A stretch of DNA of 38,794 nt. Source: Ruminococcus sp. (GTDB taxonomy: Bacteria; Bacillota; Clostridia; Oscillospirales; Ruminococcaceae). A model generated the notes under the pieces. It saw only the letters and a program-made list of their open reading frames with translations, did no database searches and had not been told where the DNA came from. Below, one piece after another: positions 7,903 through 14,224 of the stretch; position 1 is the first letter of the stretch, and each line of letters begins with the position of its first letter. The position numbers and the translations under genes were made by a program. The stretch is taken from positions 1 through 38,794 of the forward strand of contig JAMPDU010000012.1 in the NCBI GenBank assembly GCA_023665505.1, in the 5' to 3' direction.

Positions 7903-7984
7903 ACAGTGTAAAGTGTACAGTTGACAGTTGACAGTTAAACCGTCCGCCGTACACTTTCTCCTTTCCCGATTAATAACTTTCAAC
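7903..7984. repeat. About 75-bp repeat with heptamers and a displaced ribosome site, copy 1
   Basis: Heptamers (AGTGTACAGTTGACAGTTG and neighbours) run into a GC-rich core ending CGTACAC, then TCTCCTTTCC, then AATTAATAA or close variant, then CTTTCAAC. The same order recurs at 8759-8830. On the minus strand TCTCCTTTCC is a GGAAAGGAGA ribosome site, which the array separates from the start codon. Confidence 0.75.
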
Positions 7985-7994
7985 AATAAACTTC

Positions 7995-8069
7995 GTAGGG
8001 GACGGGTTTCCCGTCCCGCCGTAACAGTACGCTGCTTTAACCCTGCGGGCGGGGAGACCCCGCCCCTAC
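7995..8069. repeat. GTAGGGG...CCCCTAC palindromic repeat, variant copy
   Basis: GTAGGGGACGGG with its nested complement CCCGTCCC lies at the left, and GGGCGGGG ... CCCCGCCCCTAC at the right. The outer ends GTAGGGG and CCCCTAC are inverted. It lies inside the gap between tail tube and chaperone candidate, nested between heptamer arrays. Confidence 0.75.
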
Positions 8070-8096
8070 AAAGACGTTATTTTATTGGTTTGCTAT

Positions 8097-8130
8097 AACT
8101 GTCAACTATCAACTGTCAACTGTCAACTAT
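8097..8130. repeat. Heptamer array starting at the tail-tube stop codon
   Basis: On the minus strand the stop codon opens the array: TGACAGT, TGACAGT, TGATAGT, TGACAGT, then a decayed unit. The last sense codon, AGT, also fits the repeat. Confidence 0.9.
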
Positions 8131-8752
8131 TTTTTGCGGACGTCTCCGCGGCAGTGTCCTTGCTTGTCAGCTGCTCCAGCACCTCGGGCGCTGCCTTTCT
8201 GAAATCCTGCAGAATAACAAGCGTACCCTCGCCGTCCATAGCCTGCGCGCGGAAAAGCACGTCAATAACCGTAGCCTTGTCCTGCTCAAAGCTGAACGTA
8301 AAGCCCTCGTTATTTTTGCCCACAATAGCAACCCTCAGCTTGTGACTGTGGTGCTCAAAGCAGATAATATACGCCTTGTCGTTCCTGTTGCCCAGACCGC
8401 CTATCTTTACCGTAGTAATGCCGTTTTCGTCGGTTTCTTTCCTCGCCGTGGCGCAAAGCGTTTCAAGGGTCTCGCCGTTCCAGGTCATCATACCCGATTT
8501 AAGCGTAACCTTTTCTTTGGTAATTTCCTCAATCACCACATAGCCAAGGTCGTCCTGATCCTCGGTTTTCTCCGTGGAATATTCAACGGACGCCCCGCCC
8601 TTTATCCTGCCCAGAAGATTATTCTCCTTTTTGCAGAAATCGTTAAGATACGTCAGCCATTCCGCGGTTGTTTTCGGCAGCTTGTCAAGGTCAGCCTCAC
8701 CCACATGAAGATGCCCGCTGCCCAAAGTGTATTCGTTAAGTTCGTAAGCCAT
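8123..8752 (-). CDS. Major tail tube protein
   Basis: 209 aa, N-terminus MAYELNEYTLGSGHLHVGEADL. Beta-rich middle, DLGYVVIEEITKEKVTLKSG, then a second beta domain KAYIICFEHHSHKLRVAIVGKNNEGF and an Ala-rich tail. This is the pattern of Firmicutes siphophage major tail proteins that polymerise into the tube. It lies between the tail terminator candidate and the chaperone candidate, as expected. The best ribosome site (GGAAAGGAGA) is about 45 bases upstream of the ATG, with heptamers in between, so initiation may be unusual. The stop codon is part of a heptamer array. Confidence 0.82.
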   Translation of the reverse strand: MAYELNEYTLGSGHLHVGEADLDKLPKTTAEWLTYLNDFCKKENNLLGRIKGGASVEYSTEKTEDQDDLGYVVIEEITKEKVTLKSGMMTWNGETLETLCATARKETDENGITTVKIGGLGNRNDKAYIICFEHHSHKLRVAIVGKNNEGFTFSFEQDKATVIDVLFRAQAMDGEGTLVILQDFRKAAPEVLEQLTSKDTAAETSAKNS

Positions 8753-8758
8753 AAAACA

Positions 8759-8830
8759 ATGTATAGTGTACAGTTGACAGTTAAACTGCCCCCGTACACA
8801 TTCTCCTTTCCAAATTAATAAATTTCAACT
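8759..8830. repeat. About 75-bp repeat with heptamers and a displaced ribosome site, copy 2
   Basis: Same order as 7903-7984: AGTGTACAGTTGACAGTTAA, a GC-rich core ending CGTACAC, TTCTCCTTTCC, AAATTAATAA, TTTCAACT. It lies between the tail-tube start and the array at 8823-8862. Confidence 0.75.
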
Positions 8831-8862
8831 TTCAACTGTCAACTATCAACTGTATACTGTCA
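8823..8862. repeat. Six-unit heptamer array starting at the stop codon of the 109-aa gene
   Basis: On the minus strand: TGACAGT, ATACAGT, TGATAGT, TGACAGT, TGAAAGT, TGAAATT. The first three bases are the gene's stop codon. Confidence 0.9.
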
Positions 8863-9189
8863 AAATTCCTCCGTTCCCGTAAACTTGTAAACGGTAATAT
8901 CCAGCTTGTCATTGGCGTCATAGTCGTAATCGCTCTCCAAGTCCTCCAGTTCCCGAAATTTCTTTTCAAGAATTTTCTCCCGCTTAAGGTCGTCAGCGGT
9001 CTTGCCGTCGCGGTAACAGAGCCGCAGCTCATAGGTAACGTCCCAGTAAAGGGCGTAACCGTCCGCGCCCTGCGCCTTTCTGTGAGCGATCCGCCAAGCC
9101 GCAAAGCAGTGTTCCCGCGGCAGCGTTATGTACCCGTCCTTTTCCGCTTCAATACCGACATCTTTCAGCAATTCAAGCACATCTTCCAT
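8860..9189 (-). CDS. Small phage protein in the tail terminator position
   Basis: 109 aa, preceded by AAAGGAGTGATGTA. It lies between head closure and tail tube, where HK97-like phages carry the tail terminator or completion protein. The sequence (ALYWDVTYELRLCYRDGKTADDLK) has an alternating strand/helix pattern that fits the small alpha/beta fold of tail terminators. The short acidic end LESDYDYDANDKLDITVYKFTG is also compatible. The role is inferred from position and size. The stop codon merges with a heptamer array. Confidence 0.6.
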   Translation of the reverse strand: MEDVLELLKDVGIEAEKDGYITLPREHCFAAWRIAHRKAQGADGYALYWDVTYELRLCYRDGKTADDLKREKILEKKFRELEDLESDYDYDANDKLDITVYKFTGTEEF

Positions 9190-9212
9190 TACATCACTCC
9201 TTTTTGTTCTGT

Positions 9213-9282
9213 AGGGCGGGGGCTTGCTCCCGCCTTTCCGATGAATTTACCGCATTAGGCGGGAGCAGAGCCCCCGCCCTAC
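9213..9282. repeat. GTAGGG...CCCTAC palindromic repeat, near-perfect copy
   Basis: The left arm is identical to the first 24 bases of the copy at 5098. The right arm has AGCAGAGCCC instead of AGCAAGCCC. It lies between the head closure gene and the 109-aa gene. Confidence 0.85.
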
Positions 9283-9293
9283 AAAGCGGTCAA

Positions 9294-9614
9294 CTAACTA
9301 ATCTGCCTTCTAACCCGAAATTTCAATTCCGTGTGCTTGAAAAGCACATCGTCCGGCGGACTTATAATGTCATACACCGCCCCGCCGTGAACGATGCGGG
9401 AGGTCTGCGGAATAAGCTCCGCAAGAACTTTTTTGTACCGCACCGAAACGTTCAGAACCTCCTCCGCGTTGCCGCCCAAAAAATTTATCCAGTACTCGGA
9501 ATTTTTCAGCCCCGCAATATAAGCGTAAACCGTGCAGACGTCCTCCCACTCTTTGGTATTGCCGTCCTGCACTTGGAACGTTATCTTCTGCGTAAGTTTT
9601 GTTGAGTCCACCAT
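9294..9614 (-). CDS. Head closure protein (SPP1 gp16 / phage head-tail joining family)
   Basis: 106 aa. The middle and end, NVSVRYKKVLAELIPQTSRI followed by VYDIISPPDDVLFKHTELKF, match the head-closure pattern: a strand with tyrosine/arginine, a loop with S-R-I, and a strand describing the interface coordinate. This class closes the connector after DNA packaging and docks the tail. It follows the gp6-like connector as usual. GAGGAAGG lies upstream of the ATG. Confidence 0.8.
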   Translation of the reverse strand: MVDSTKLTQKITFQVQDGNTKEWEDVCTVYAYIAGLKNSEYWINFLGGNAEEVLNVSVRYKKVLAELIPQTSRIVHGGAVYDIISPPDDVLFKHTELKFRVRRQIS

Positions 9615-9634
9615 AACATATACCTTCCTCTTTT

Positions 9635-9660
9635 GTAGGGGGACGGGTTTCCCGTCCCGC
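9635..9660. repeat. Half copy of the GTAGGG palindromic repeat
   Basis: GTAGGGGGACGGG and CCCGTCCCGC form one small hairpin, like the left half of the element at 7995-8069. The right half is missing. It lies between the connector and head-closure genes. Confidence 0.7.
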
Positions 9661-9673
9661 GGACGTATCGCGC

Positions 9674-9970
9674 CTAAACAACAAGATTTTTTCGGTGCAT
9701 ATTAAGAATATTCCGCACAATGGGGTTTTCCTTTTCGGAGCTGACCGCGGCGGTGCGTACGTCATACATATCCGCGCAAAGGCACATAAGAGCAATAACC
9801 GCCTCGGGAATTTCGTCCGCCTCGTCGGGTGTCAGCCCCGTGTAGGAAAAAATGTACCCTTTCGCGGCGGAAATAATGTCCCCAATAAGCCTGTCGTCCT
9901 CATTGTCCGTAACGCGTATGTAATTTTTCACATCGTCAAGACCGACGTCGCTAAGCCTTACCTGCTCCAT
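9674..9970 (-). CDS. Head-tail connector protein (HK97 gp6-like)
   Basis: 98 aa, helical. The start LSDVGLDDVKNYIRVTDNED followed by LIGDIISAAKGYIFSYTGL is the typical gp6-like pattern (an N-terminal helix, then D-x-x-I-x-x-x-I-x-A-A-x-x-Y). These proteins form the ring under the portal. GGGAGGATTTAA precedes the ATG. It lies just after the capsid gene, as expected. Confidence 0.88.
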   Translation of the reverse strand: MEQVRLSDVGLDDVKNYIRVTDNEDDRLIGDIISAAKGYIFSYTGLTPDEADEIPEAVIALMCLCADMYDVRTAAVSSEKENPIVRNILNMHRKNLVV

Positions 9971-10046
9971 TTAAATCCTCCCTTGCGGATTTGTTTTTGT
10001 ATTAATCAATTGGTTATAGCAATCCTCCCAAATAACAACCAACTCT

Positions 10047-10117
10047 GTAGGGCGGGGGCTTGCTCCCGCCTTTTGAGGAAATTGCCGTATTAGGCGGGAG
10101 CAGAGCCCCCGCCCTAC
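10047..10117. repeat. GTAGGG...CCCTAC palindromic repeat, near-perfect copy
   Basis: Same left arm as at 5098 and 9213, same right-arm variant as at 9258-9282. A degenerate fourth relative (GTAGGGCTGGGGGC ... CTCCCGCC) lies at about 10164-10205. Together they fill the 270-base gap between connector and capsid, where I see no gene. Confidence 0.85.
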
Positions 10118-10240
10118 AAAAATTTGCGTGTATATTTATAGATTTGCTATAATTTGTTCAATCTGTAGGGCTGGGGGCGTGCCAATACAAGCTCTGCTCC
10201 CGCCTTTCGATGACAGTCCACTGCCGCGCACCCTGCAAAA

Positions 10241-11524
10241 TTACGATTTCGCCGCACTCGCCGTATCCTTATTCACCAGTACCGCCAGTTTCTGGTGGTC
10301 TGTAACCTTGCCGTCCAGCTCATACCAAACAACAATGCCCACAGCGTGTTGTGTGGCGTATTTTTCGTTAAGAACCTGCAGTTCAATCTGTTCCCGCAGA
10401 TTAATGCTCACGCCGCTGTAATCGCCGTAAAGAATGGATTTCGCCCCCGCCGCCGGTTTCGGCATATTGTCCGAAAGATAAACGGGTTTGCCTAAAAGCA
10501 CATAGGGGAACGAGTTTGTGATATTGCCGGTATTGCTCATCATAAGGAACTGACCGTTGGCGTCCTTAAGTTTTTTGATGTGCACAAAGGTGTCGGGGTG
10601 CATAGTCCAGCAAGCGTTAGCCTGATACACCGTGGGGATTTTCGCCTGCAGTTCAATAAGTTCGTCCGCCGTAACAGCCGCCGCCCCGTTAGCCGTAAGG
10701 GTGTTTTTTGTCTCAAGAGCACCCTCTATTTTGTTTTCCGTACCGATAAGCAGCTCCTTTTCGTTGAACTCCGCAACCTTTTTGGCAATTTCCGAAACCA
10801 CAAAGCTTGTAATATCAATTTGACTGTTGTTTATAACCGACTTGCCTATCAGCACCAAAGAGCCGATAAGATGCCCACTGAGGTCAATTGAAGTGAACGC
10901 GCCCGCGTCGGCGGTAATGTCCTTGAACTCCTCTTGATAGCCCACGGTAATGTCGTGACCGTTCTCCGTCTTGCCCCATACGGGAACTTTAAGCGTACCC
11001 TTGACCGCAAACTTCGTCGCACCGTTCATAATCGGACAAATCTCATTGACCTTTGAAACAATCATATCCGCAATAGACGTGGGAATAACCGCGCCGTTAT
11101 TTCCCATAGTGATATTCTGTTCACCCGCTCGGGTCTCGGCAGGGAGCTGACCGCCCGACTGAATAAACGACGCAAACGCCCGCTTTTCCGCCTCGGTAAC
11201 ATTGCCGGCATGCTCACTGTCCGCACCGCTTGGGGGAACAGCCGCGGGAACGTCCGCCCGTTTTTCCTCCTGCTTTTGAAAATTGATTTTCGCCTTGACA
11301 GCCTCGGCGCGGCGTTCGGCGTCAACAGCGGCGTTAAGTCCCTCAACTTCCTTTTCGATTTCGGAAATTCTTTTTGTCTCCTCCTCGGTAAAAGCCCTCA
11401 CTTCCGCCTTGGTTTTGCCGATAAGCCCGTCCATTTCCGCAATAAGCGCACCCCGCTTTTCCTCAAGGGACTTGATTTCCTCCGCGCGGTATTCCGCTTT
11501 CGCGGAATTAAATTTTCCTTTCAT
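10241..11524 (-). CDS. Major capsid protein, HK97 fold
   Basis: 427 aa from the ATG at 11524-11522, which has CGGAGG 8 bases upstream. The frame is open for 9 more codons. Residues 1 to about 90 are a charged coiled coil (KSLEEKRGALIAEMDGLIGK), the built-in scaffold normally removed by the prohead protease. From about residue 140 the HK97 core follows: GAVIPTSIADMIVSKVNE, the E-loop region, an A-domain with LIGTENKIEGAL, and near the end YGDYSGVSINLREQIELQVL and HAVGIVVWYELDGKV. The gene is next to the portal except for the intervening DUF6883 cassette. Confidence 0.95.
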   Translation of the reverse strand: MKGKFNSAKAEYRAEEIKSLEEKRGALIAEMDGLIGKTKAEVRAFTEEETKRISEIEKEVEGLNAAVDAERRAEAVKAKINFQKQEEKRADVPAAVPPSGADSEHAGNVTEAEKRAFASFIQSGGQLPAETRAGEQNITMGNNGAVIPTSIADMIVSKVNEICPIMNGATKFAVKGTLKVPVWGKTENGHDITVGYQEEFKDITADAGAFTSIDLSGHLIGSLVLIGKSVINNSQIDITSFVVSEIAKKVAEFNEKELLIGTENKIEGALETKNTLTANGAAAVTADELIELQAKIPTVYQANACWTMHPDTFVHIKKLKDANGQFLMMSNTGNITNSFPYVLLGKPVYLSDNMPKPAAGAKSILYGDYSGVSINLREQIELQVLNEKYATQHAVGIVVWYELDGKVTDHQKLAVLVNKDTASAAKS

Positions 11525-11592
11525 AAAGTTATCCTCCGTTCTTAATTGCAATGTGTCGGCAGACCCTGCCGCCTATTTACATTGTAACATAA

Positions 11593-11618
11593 AAAAGTGC
11601 CCCGAAACGGACACTTTT
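11593..11618 (-). terminator. Terminator-like hairpin upstream of the capsid gene
   Basis: Read leftward, AAAAGTGTCC pairs with GGGCACTTTT and is followed by TTTTTTATGTTACAAT. It is nearly identical to 5645-5670. TACAAT could serve as a -10 box for the capsid gene, so this may be a late promoter as well as a terminator. Confidence 0.55.
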
Positions 11619-11651
11619 ACAGTTGATAGTTGACAGTGTATAGTTGACAGG
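11619..11651. repeat. Heptamer array between the DUF6883 cassette and the capsid
   Basis: Plus-strand units ACAGTTG, ATAGTTG, ACAGTGT, ATAGTTG, ACAGGTG. The orientation is that found before downstream genes, opposite to the stop-codon arrays. Confidence 0.85.
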
Positions 11652-11660
11652 TGAAAAATA

Positions 11661-11690
11661 AAGCGTCTTACAGCGGACTGCAAAACGCTT
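11661..11690. terminator. 30-nt hairpin terminator of the DUF6883 cassette (copy 2)
   Basis: AAGCGTCTTACAGC and ACTGCAAAACGCTT pair with few mismatches, and read leftward the stem is followed by TATTTTTC. It lies 6 bases beyond the last gene of the cassette. Same family as 6535-6564 and 13964-13993. Confidence 0.85.
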
Positions 11691-11696
11691 TAAAAA

Positions 11697-11921
11697 TTAT
11701 TTTGTTAAACCCGAATAATCTAAATCGACAATTGAAACTGCCAATTGGCAGCGTTCCGACCACGGCTCATTTTCATCATCGGGCAATAAATCAGCCTCAA
11801 TATCAAAGGCTTTTGACCGTATGTCTTTCCAAATTTCAATTGTCATATTGTCTATATCACTTTCAGATATACCAAATTCGTCTGTTAAAAATTGCCTCTG
11901 TTTTTTATCAAGATTTAGCAT
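11697..11921 (-). CDS. Small acidic protein of the DUF6883 cassette, family not recognised
   Basis: 74 aa from MLNLDKKQRQFLTDEFGISE, with GAGGTG about 9 bases upstream. An upstream in-frame start would add 7 residues but has no good site. It is helical and acidic, with an ISESDIDNMTIEIWKDIR middle. It lies 33 bases after the 51-aa gene and directly before the shared terminator, so it is the third gene of the cassette. An immunity or accessory role toward the DUF6883 protein is inferred only from its position and size. Confidence 0.7.
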   Translation of the reverse strand: MLNLDKKQRQFLTDEFGISESDIDNMTIEIWKDIRSKAFDIEADLLPDDENEPWSERCQLAVSIVDLDYSGLTK

Positions 11922-11954
11922 ATAACATATCACCTCAATCAAGCGTTACAACAG

Positions 11955-12110
11955 CTATTCAATAATTTTGTCAATTTCGTCAATATCAATAAAATCAGTA
12001 TCATAATCGCCGTCCACATCAATGTCAGCAATGCAACAATCGTCAAATATATCGACAATTTGCGCGGTTCGCCCGTCCTTTAATAAAACCTTATCGTATA
12101 ATTTAAGCAT
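11955..12110 (-). CDS. 51-aa acidic protein, candidate immunity partner of DUF6883
   Basis: The frame reads MLKLYDKVLLKDGRTAQIVD and continues with many Asp residues (DIDVDGDYDTDFIDIDEID). Its ATG shares one base with the TAA of the DUF6883 gene (TAATG), so translation is coupled. The first half resembles small SH3-like proteins of the DUF4926 kind, which start L-x-D-x-V-x-L-x-D. Small acidic proteins encoded right after a toxin domain are often immunity proteins. That is the most likely job here, but it is inference. Confidence 0.7.
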   Translation of the reverse strand: MLKLYDKVLLKDGRTAQIVDIFDDCCIADIDVDGDYDTDFIDIDEIDKIIE

Positions 12111-12472
12111 TATTTAGTTACCTCTTTCTTAGTAACGTATACACTTGTCAATCGCAAATTGTTATCGTCGGGCTTAGCAATCCAACCGGTGCATACGTTT
12201 GCATTTTTATTGTTTGCGCCTGTGATATTCATTACTTGCTCATACAAATCACCGTGTCCGTTATTGCCTTTTAATTTCATAACGGATTTATCAATATTAT
12301 CATTTATTTTATCAATAAGCTCCGTATAATTTTCTGACGTATACCCTAACGCCTCTTTAAAGGCTTTTGCTTTATTCGGAGATTTATTTGGATTTAGGGA
12401 ATATTCAATAAATTTTTCTTTTGGCAAAACAACTTCCCTTTTAATTATATCACTTGCCGAACTGCCTGTCAA
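12110..12472 (-). CDS. DUF6883-domain protein, polymorphic-toxin-like
   Basis: Up to 120 aa. LPKEKFIEYSLNPNKSPNKA, then KAFKEALGYTSENY, an ELIDKINDNI helix and VCTGWI followed by LRLTSVYV match the DUF6883 pattern, usually found as a C-terminal domain of large toxins. Two starts are possible. A TTG at 12472 overlaps the portal stop (TTGA) and is preceded by GGGGAAGGG. A TTG at 12427 (LPKEKF) has AAGGGAAG upstream and fits a transcript from the promoter at 12444-12472. The gene is AT-rich, unlike the portal. Activity is unknown. Confidence 0.75.
   Translation of the reverse strand: MTGSSASDIIKREVVLPKEKFIEYSLNPNKSPNKAKAFKEALGYTSENYTELIDKINDNIDKSVMKLKGNNGHGDLYEQVMNITGANNKNANVCTGWIAKPDDNNLRLTSVYVTKKEVTK
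12444..12472 (-). promoter_or_regulatory. Perfect promoter overlapping the portal stop codon
   Basis: TTGACA (12472-12467) and TATAAT (12449-12444) are separated by 17 bases. The -35 box contains the TGA stop of the portal gene and is also one unit of the TTGACAG heptamer family. It drives the DUF6883 cassette. It shares the GTGATATAAT ending with the promoter at 14225-14253. Confidence 0.85.
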
Positions 12473-13821
12473 CCCTTCCCCGGAATTTCCCCCGCGCTTG
12501 CAAACTCCCCGCTTTTCGGGTCGTGGTTAGGATTGAAACGCAATTCCGCCGAATTGTCGGAAACCTGCTCGGGAACATCGCTTTCCCCTTCGCCGATTTT
12601 ACGCCCCATATCCCGAATGTTAATAACCGTATCGGTGTTGGGCGTGTAAATCTCGCCGGTTTCGGGGTTGTACAGCACGTCCGCAAGTCCAAGGCTGATA
12701 TACGGGAAGTTTATCGGCGGCATATCTTCCAGCCTGCGTATATCGTCTATCTGCACAAAGCCGTTTTTCTTGCCTATGGCGTACGCCTGATACCGCTTAA
12801 GAATGTCGCCCCGGGTAAGCTCCCTTGTATCAAACGCAAAATACCGCCTGCCCTTTTCACTTTCCAAAAGCAAATCGGAATCAAACGCCGCCTCAAAGGT
12901 GTTAAGCAAAGGGGTAAGCGCGTCGGTAATAAAATTTTCCTTTGCCTCTGCTGAGGCACTCCCCGACATCATAACGGGCGGAACGCCGAACAAACCGCAA
13001 ATCTCCCCCGAATTGGTCTGCTTGTTCTGATTAAGCTGCATATCCATTGAGGACAGGGAAACCTCTTTGAAATCCATTCCCGCATTAAGCACCGCAACAT
13101 TGTCCTCCACGCCTTTACCCGAAGAATTCATCTTCCGCCAAGCCTCTTTTATGGACTGCATCGCGCTTTGGGTTTGCTGGTTCTGGGACGTGAAAAATCC
13201 TTTTTTGTTTCCGCCCTTTTTCACCACACTGTTTTCATAAAGCATTGTGTTGTACGCCGTCGCCAGCATAGTCCCGCTTTCTGATGCAATACCCGCGCCC
13301 CTGCCGTTCCCCTTGCTGTTACGCAGAATTTTCAGAAAGTCGCTTTTGGGATAAACCGCACCGTCCACCGATACGGAATAGTCCTTGAAAATAGCCTTGC
13401 CGTTGGGAATAACCGTCAGCCTGCTTTCGTCCACATAGTAAAGTCCGCAGGGCATACCGTAAATATCCCGCTCTATGTAAGCATACGCCCCGCCGCCGAG
13501 GAAGTAATCGTGTACCCATAATCGGCGGAACATTGTGCCGTTTACCGTGTCCCCGGTGTCGCCGTTCAGCAAGCGGACGCGGACGTCGTTTTTTATCTCC
13601 GTAACCTTGCCGTCCCCGTACTCCTCGTAAAGCTTGACGGGGAGCGCGGCAACAAGCCCCGAAAACAGCTCCACGCAAAACTGCACCGCGGGAATTTCCA
13701 AAGCCTTTTGCCGCGTAATCGTGTCCCCCGTTCCCACAAGGGCGGCGAAGAAGTCCCCGTCATATGTAACCGTTACCTCGGCAGTCTCGGCACGTTTTTC
13801 CTTTTTTCCGAATAATTTCAA
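12469..13821 (-). CDS. HK97-family portal protein with a C-terminal HDP tail
   Basis: 450 aa. The portal forms the dodecameric ring for DNA entry. Typical pieces: RQKALEIPAVQFCVELFSGL near the N-terminus, MFRRLWVHDYFLGGGAYAYI, and SGEICGLFGVPPVMM around residue 280. The last 26 residues read AELRFNPNHDPKSGEFASAG plus a short end. This is an NPNHDPxxGxFA-type tail, often seen in phage proteins just before variable C-terminal domains. The DUF6883 gene follows in the -1 frame from the stop codon. AAAGGAGCG precedes the start. Confidence 0.95.
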   Translation of the reverse strand: MKLFGKKEKRAETAEVTVTYDGDFFAALVGTGDTITRQKALEIPAVQFCVELFSGLVAALPVKLYEEYGDGKVTEIKNDVRVRLLNGDTGDTVNGTMFRRLWVHDYFLGGGAYAYIERDIYGMPCGLYYVDESRLTVIPNGKAIFKDYSVSVDGAVYPKSDFLKILRNSKGNGRGAGIASESGTMLATAYNTMLYENSVVKKGGNKKGFFTSQNQQTQSAMQSIKEAWRKMNSSGKGVEDNVAVLNAGMDFKEVSLSSMDMQLNQNKQTNSGEICGLFGVPPVMMSGSASAEAKENFITDALTPLLNTFEAAFDSDLLLESEKGRRYFAFDTRELTRGDILKRYQAYAIGKKNGFVQIDDIRRLEDMPPINFPYISLGLADVLYNPETGEIYTPNTDTVINIRDMGRKIGEGESDVPEQVSDNSAELRFNPNHDPKSGEFASAGEIPGKG

Positions 13822-13870
13822 AATTACCCGCTCCTTTACGCAAATTTTACACTAAATTAATTTTAACATA

Positions 13871-13897
13871 AAAAATTCGCCCCGAACGGACAGTTTT
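13871..13897 (-). terminator. Degenerate hairpin upstream of the portal gene
   Basis: Read leftward, AAAACTGTCCGTTCGGGGCG runs into AATTTTTTATGTTAAAAT. It aligns with the hairpins before the capsid and gp10-like genes but has a weaker stem. Confidence 0.4.
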
Positions 13898-13963
13898 CTG
13901 CCGGAAGTTAGAAGATAAGGGCTGGAAATCGGAGCAGGGTTTCCCCTCTATCCTCTAATAGAA

Positions 13964-13993
13964 AAGCGTTTTGCAGTCGTCTGCAAAACGCTT
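13964..13993. terminator. 30-nt hairpin terminator of the 44-aa cassette (copy 3)
   Basis: AAGCGTTTTGCAG and CTGCAAAACGCTT are perfect complements around TCGT. Read leftward, TTCTATTAGAGGATAGAGG follows, which contains TAGAGGA heptamers (about 13947-13962). Confidence 0.85.
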
Positions 13994-14003
13994 AAATTTG
14001 CTT

Positions 14004-14138
14004 TTATATAGCCTTTTCTTTCTTTTCGGAATTTCCGTTTTCGTCGGTACTCATCATATTTTTAATCATTTCGGCAATTTCCTCATTTGTCTTAACACGG
14101 TCATCAAGCGTTTTAATCGGTTTATCAAGATTTCGCAT
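14004..14138 (-). CDS. 44-aa charged protein of a promoter-terminator cassette
   Basis: The frame reads MRNLDKPIKTLDDRVKTNEE and continues with IAEMIKNMMSTDENGN and a Lys-rich end. GGGAGGAATAGAGT precedes the ATG. The gene lies between the large terminase and the portal, with a perfect promoter upstream and the shared 30-nt terminator 10 bases downstream. It is helical, charged and soluble. I recognise no family. Possible roles include a small regulator or an antitoxin-like peptide, but there is no direct support. Confidence 0.65.
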   Translation of the reverse strand: MRNLDKPIKTLDDRVKTNEEIAEMIKNMMSTDENGNSEKKEKAI

Positions 14139-14202
14139 ACTCTATTCCTCCCTCGCTGCAGCGTTTAATAATTTTATGACCGCGCTTTTTAGCCTGTTCC
14201 AA
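14125..14202 (-). CDS. Possible 25-28 aa leader peptide before the 44-aa gene
   Basis: From a TTG at 14202 (or a GTG at 14211) the frame reads MEQAKKRGHKIIKRCSEGGI and ends EYAKS, overlapping the start of the 44-aa gene by 14 bases. AGAGGGAG lies about 8 bases upstream of the TTG. The peptide is very basic. It could be a coupled leader, or chance. Confidence 0.35.
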   Translation of the reverse strand: MEQAKKRGHKIIKRCSEGGIEYAKS

Positions 14203-14224
14203 GCGGTTCACTCCCTCTAAGTTT

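Noticed and set aside
12460..12500. Programmed -1 frameshift fusing portal and DUF6883
   Set aside because: The TTGA overlap fits a -1 shift, but no X-XXY-YYZ slippery heptamer occurs near the portal stop; coupling or the separate promoter explains the layout better.
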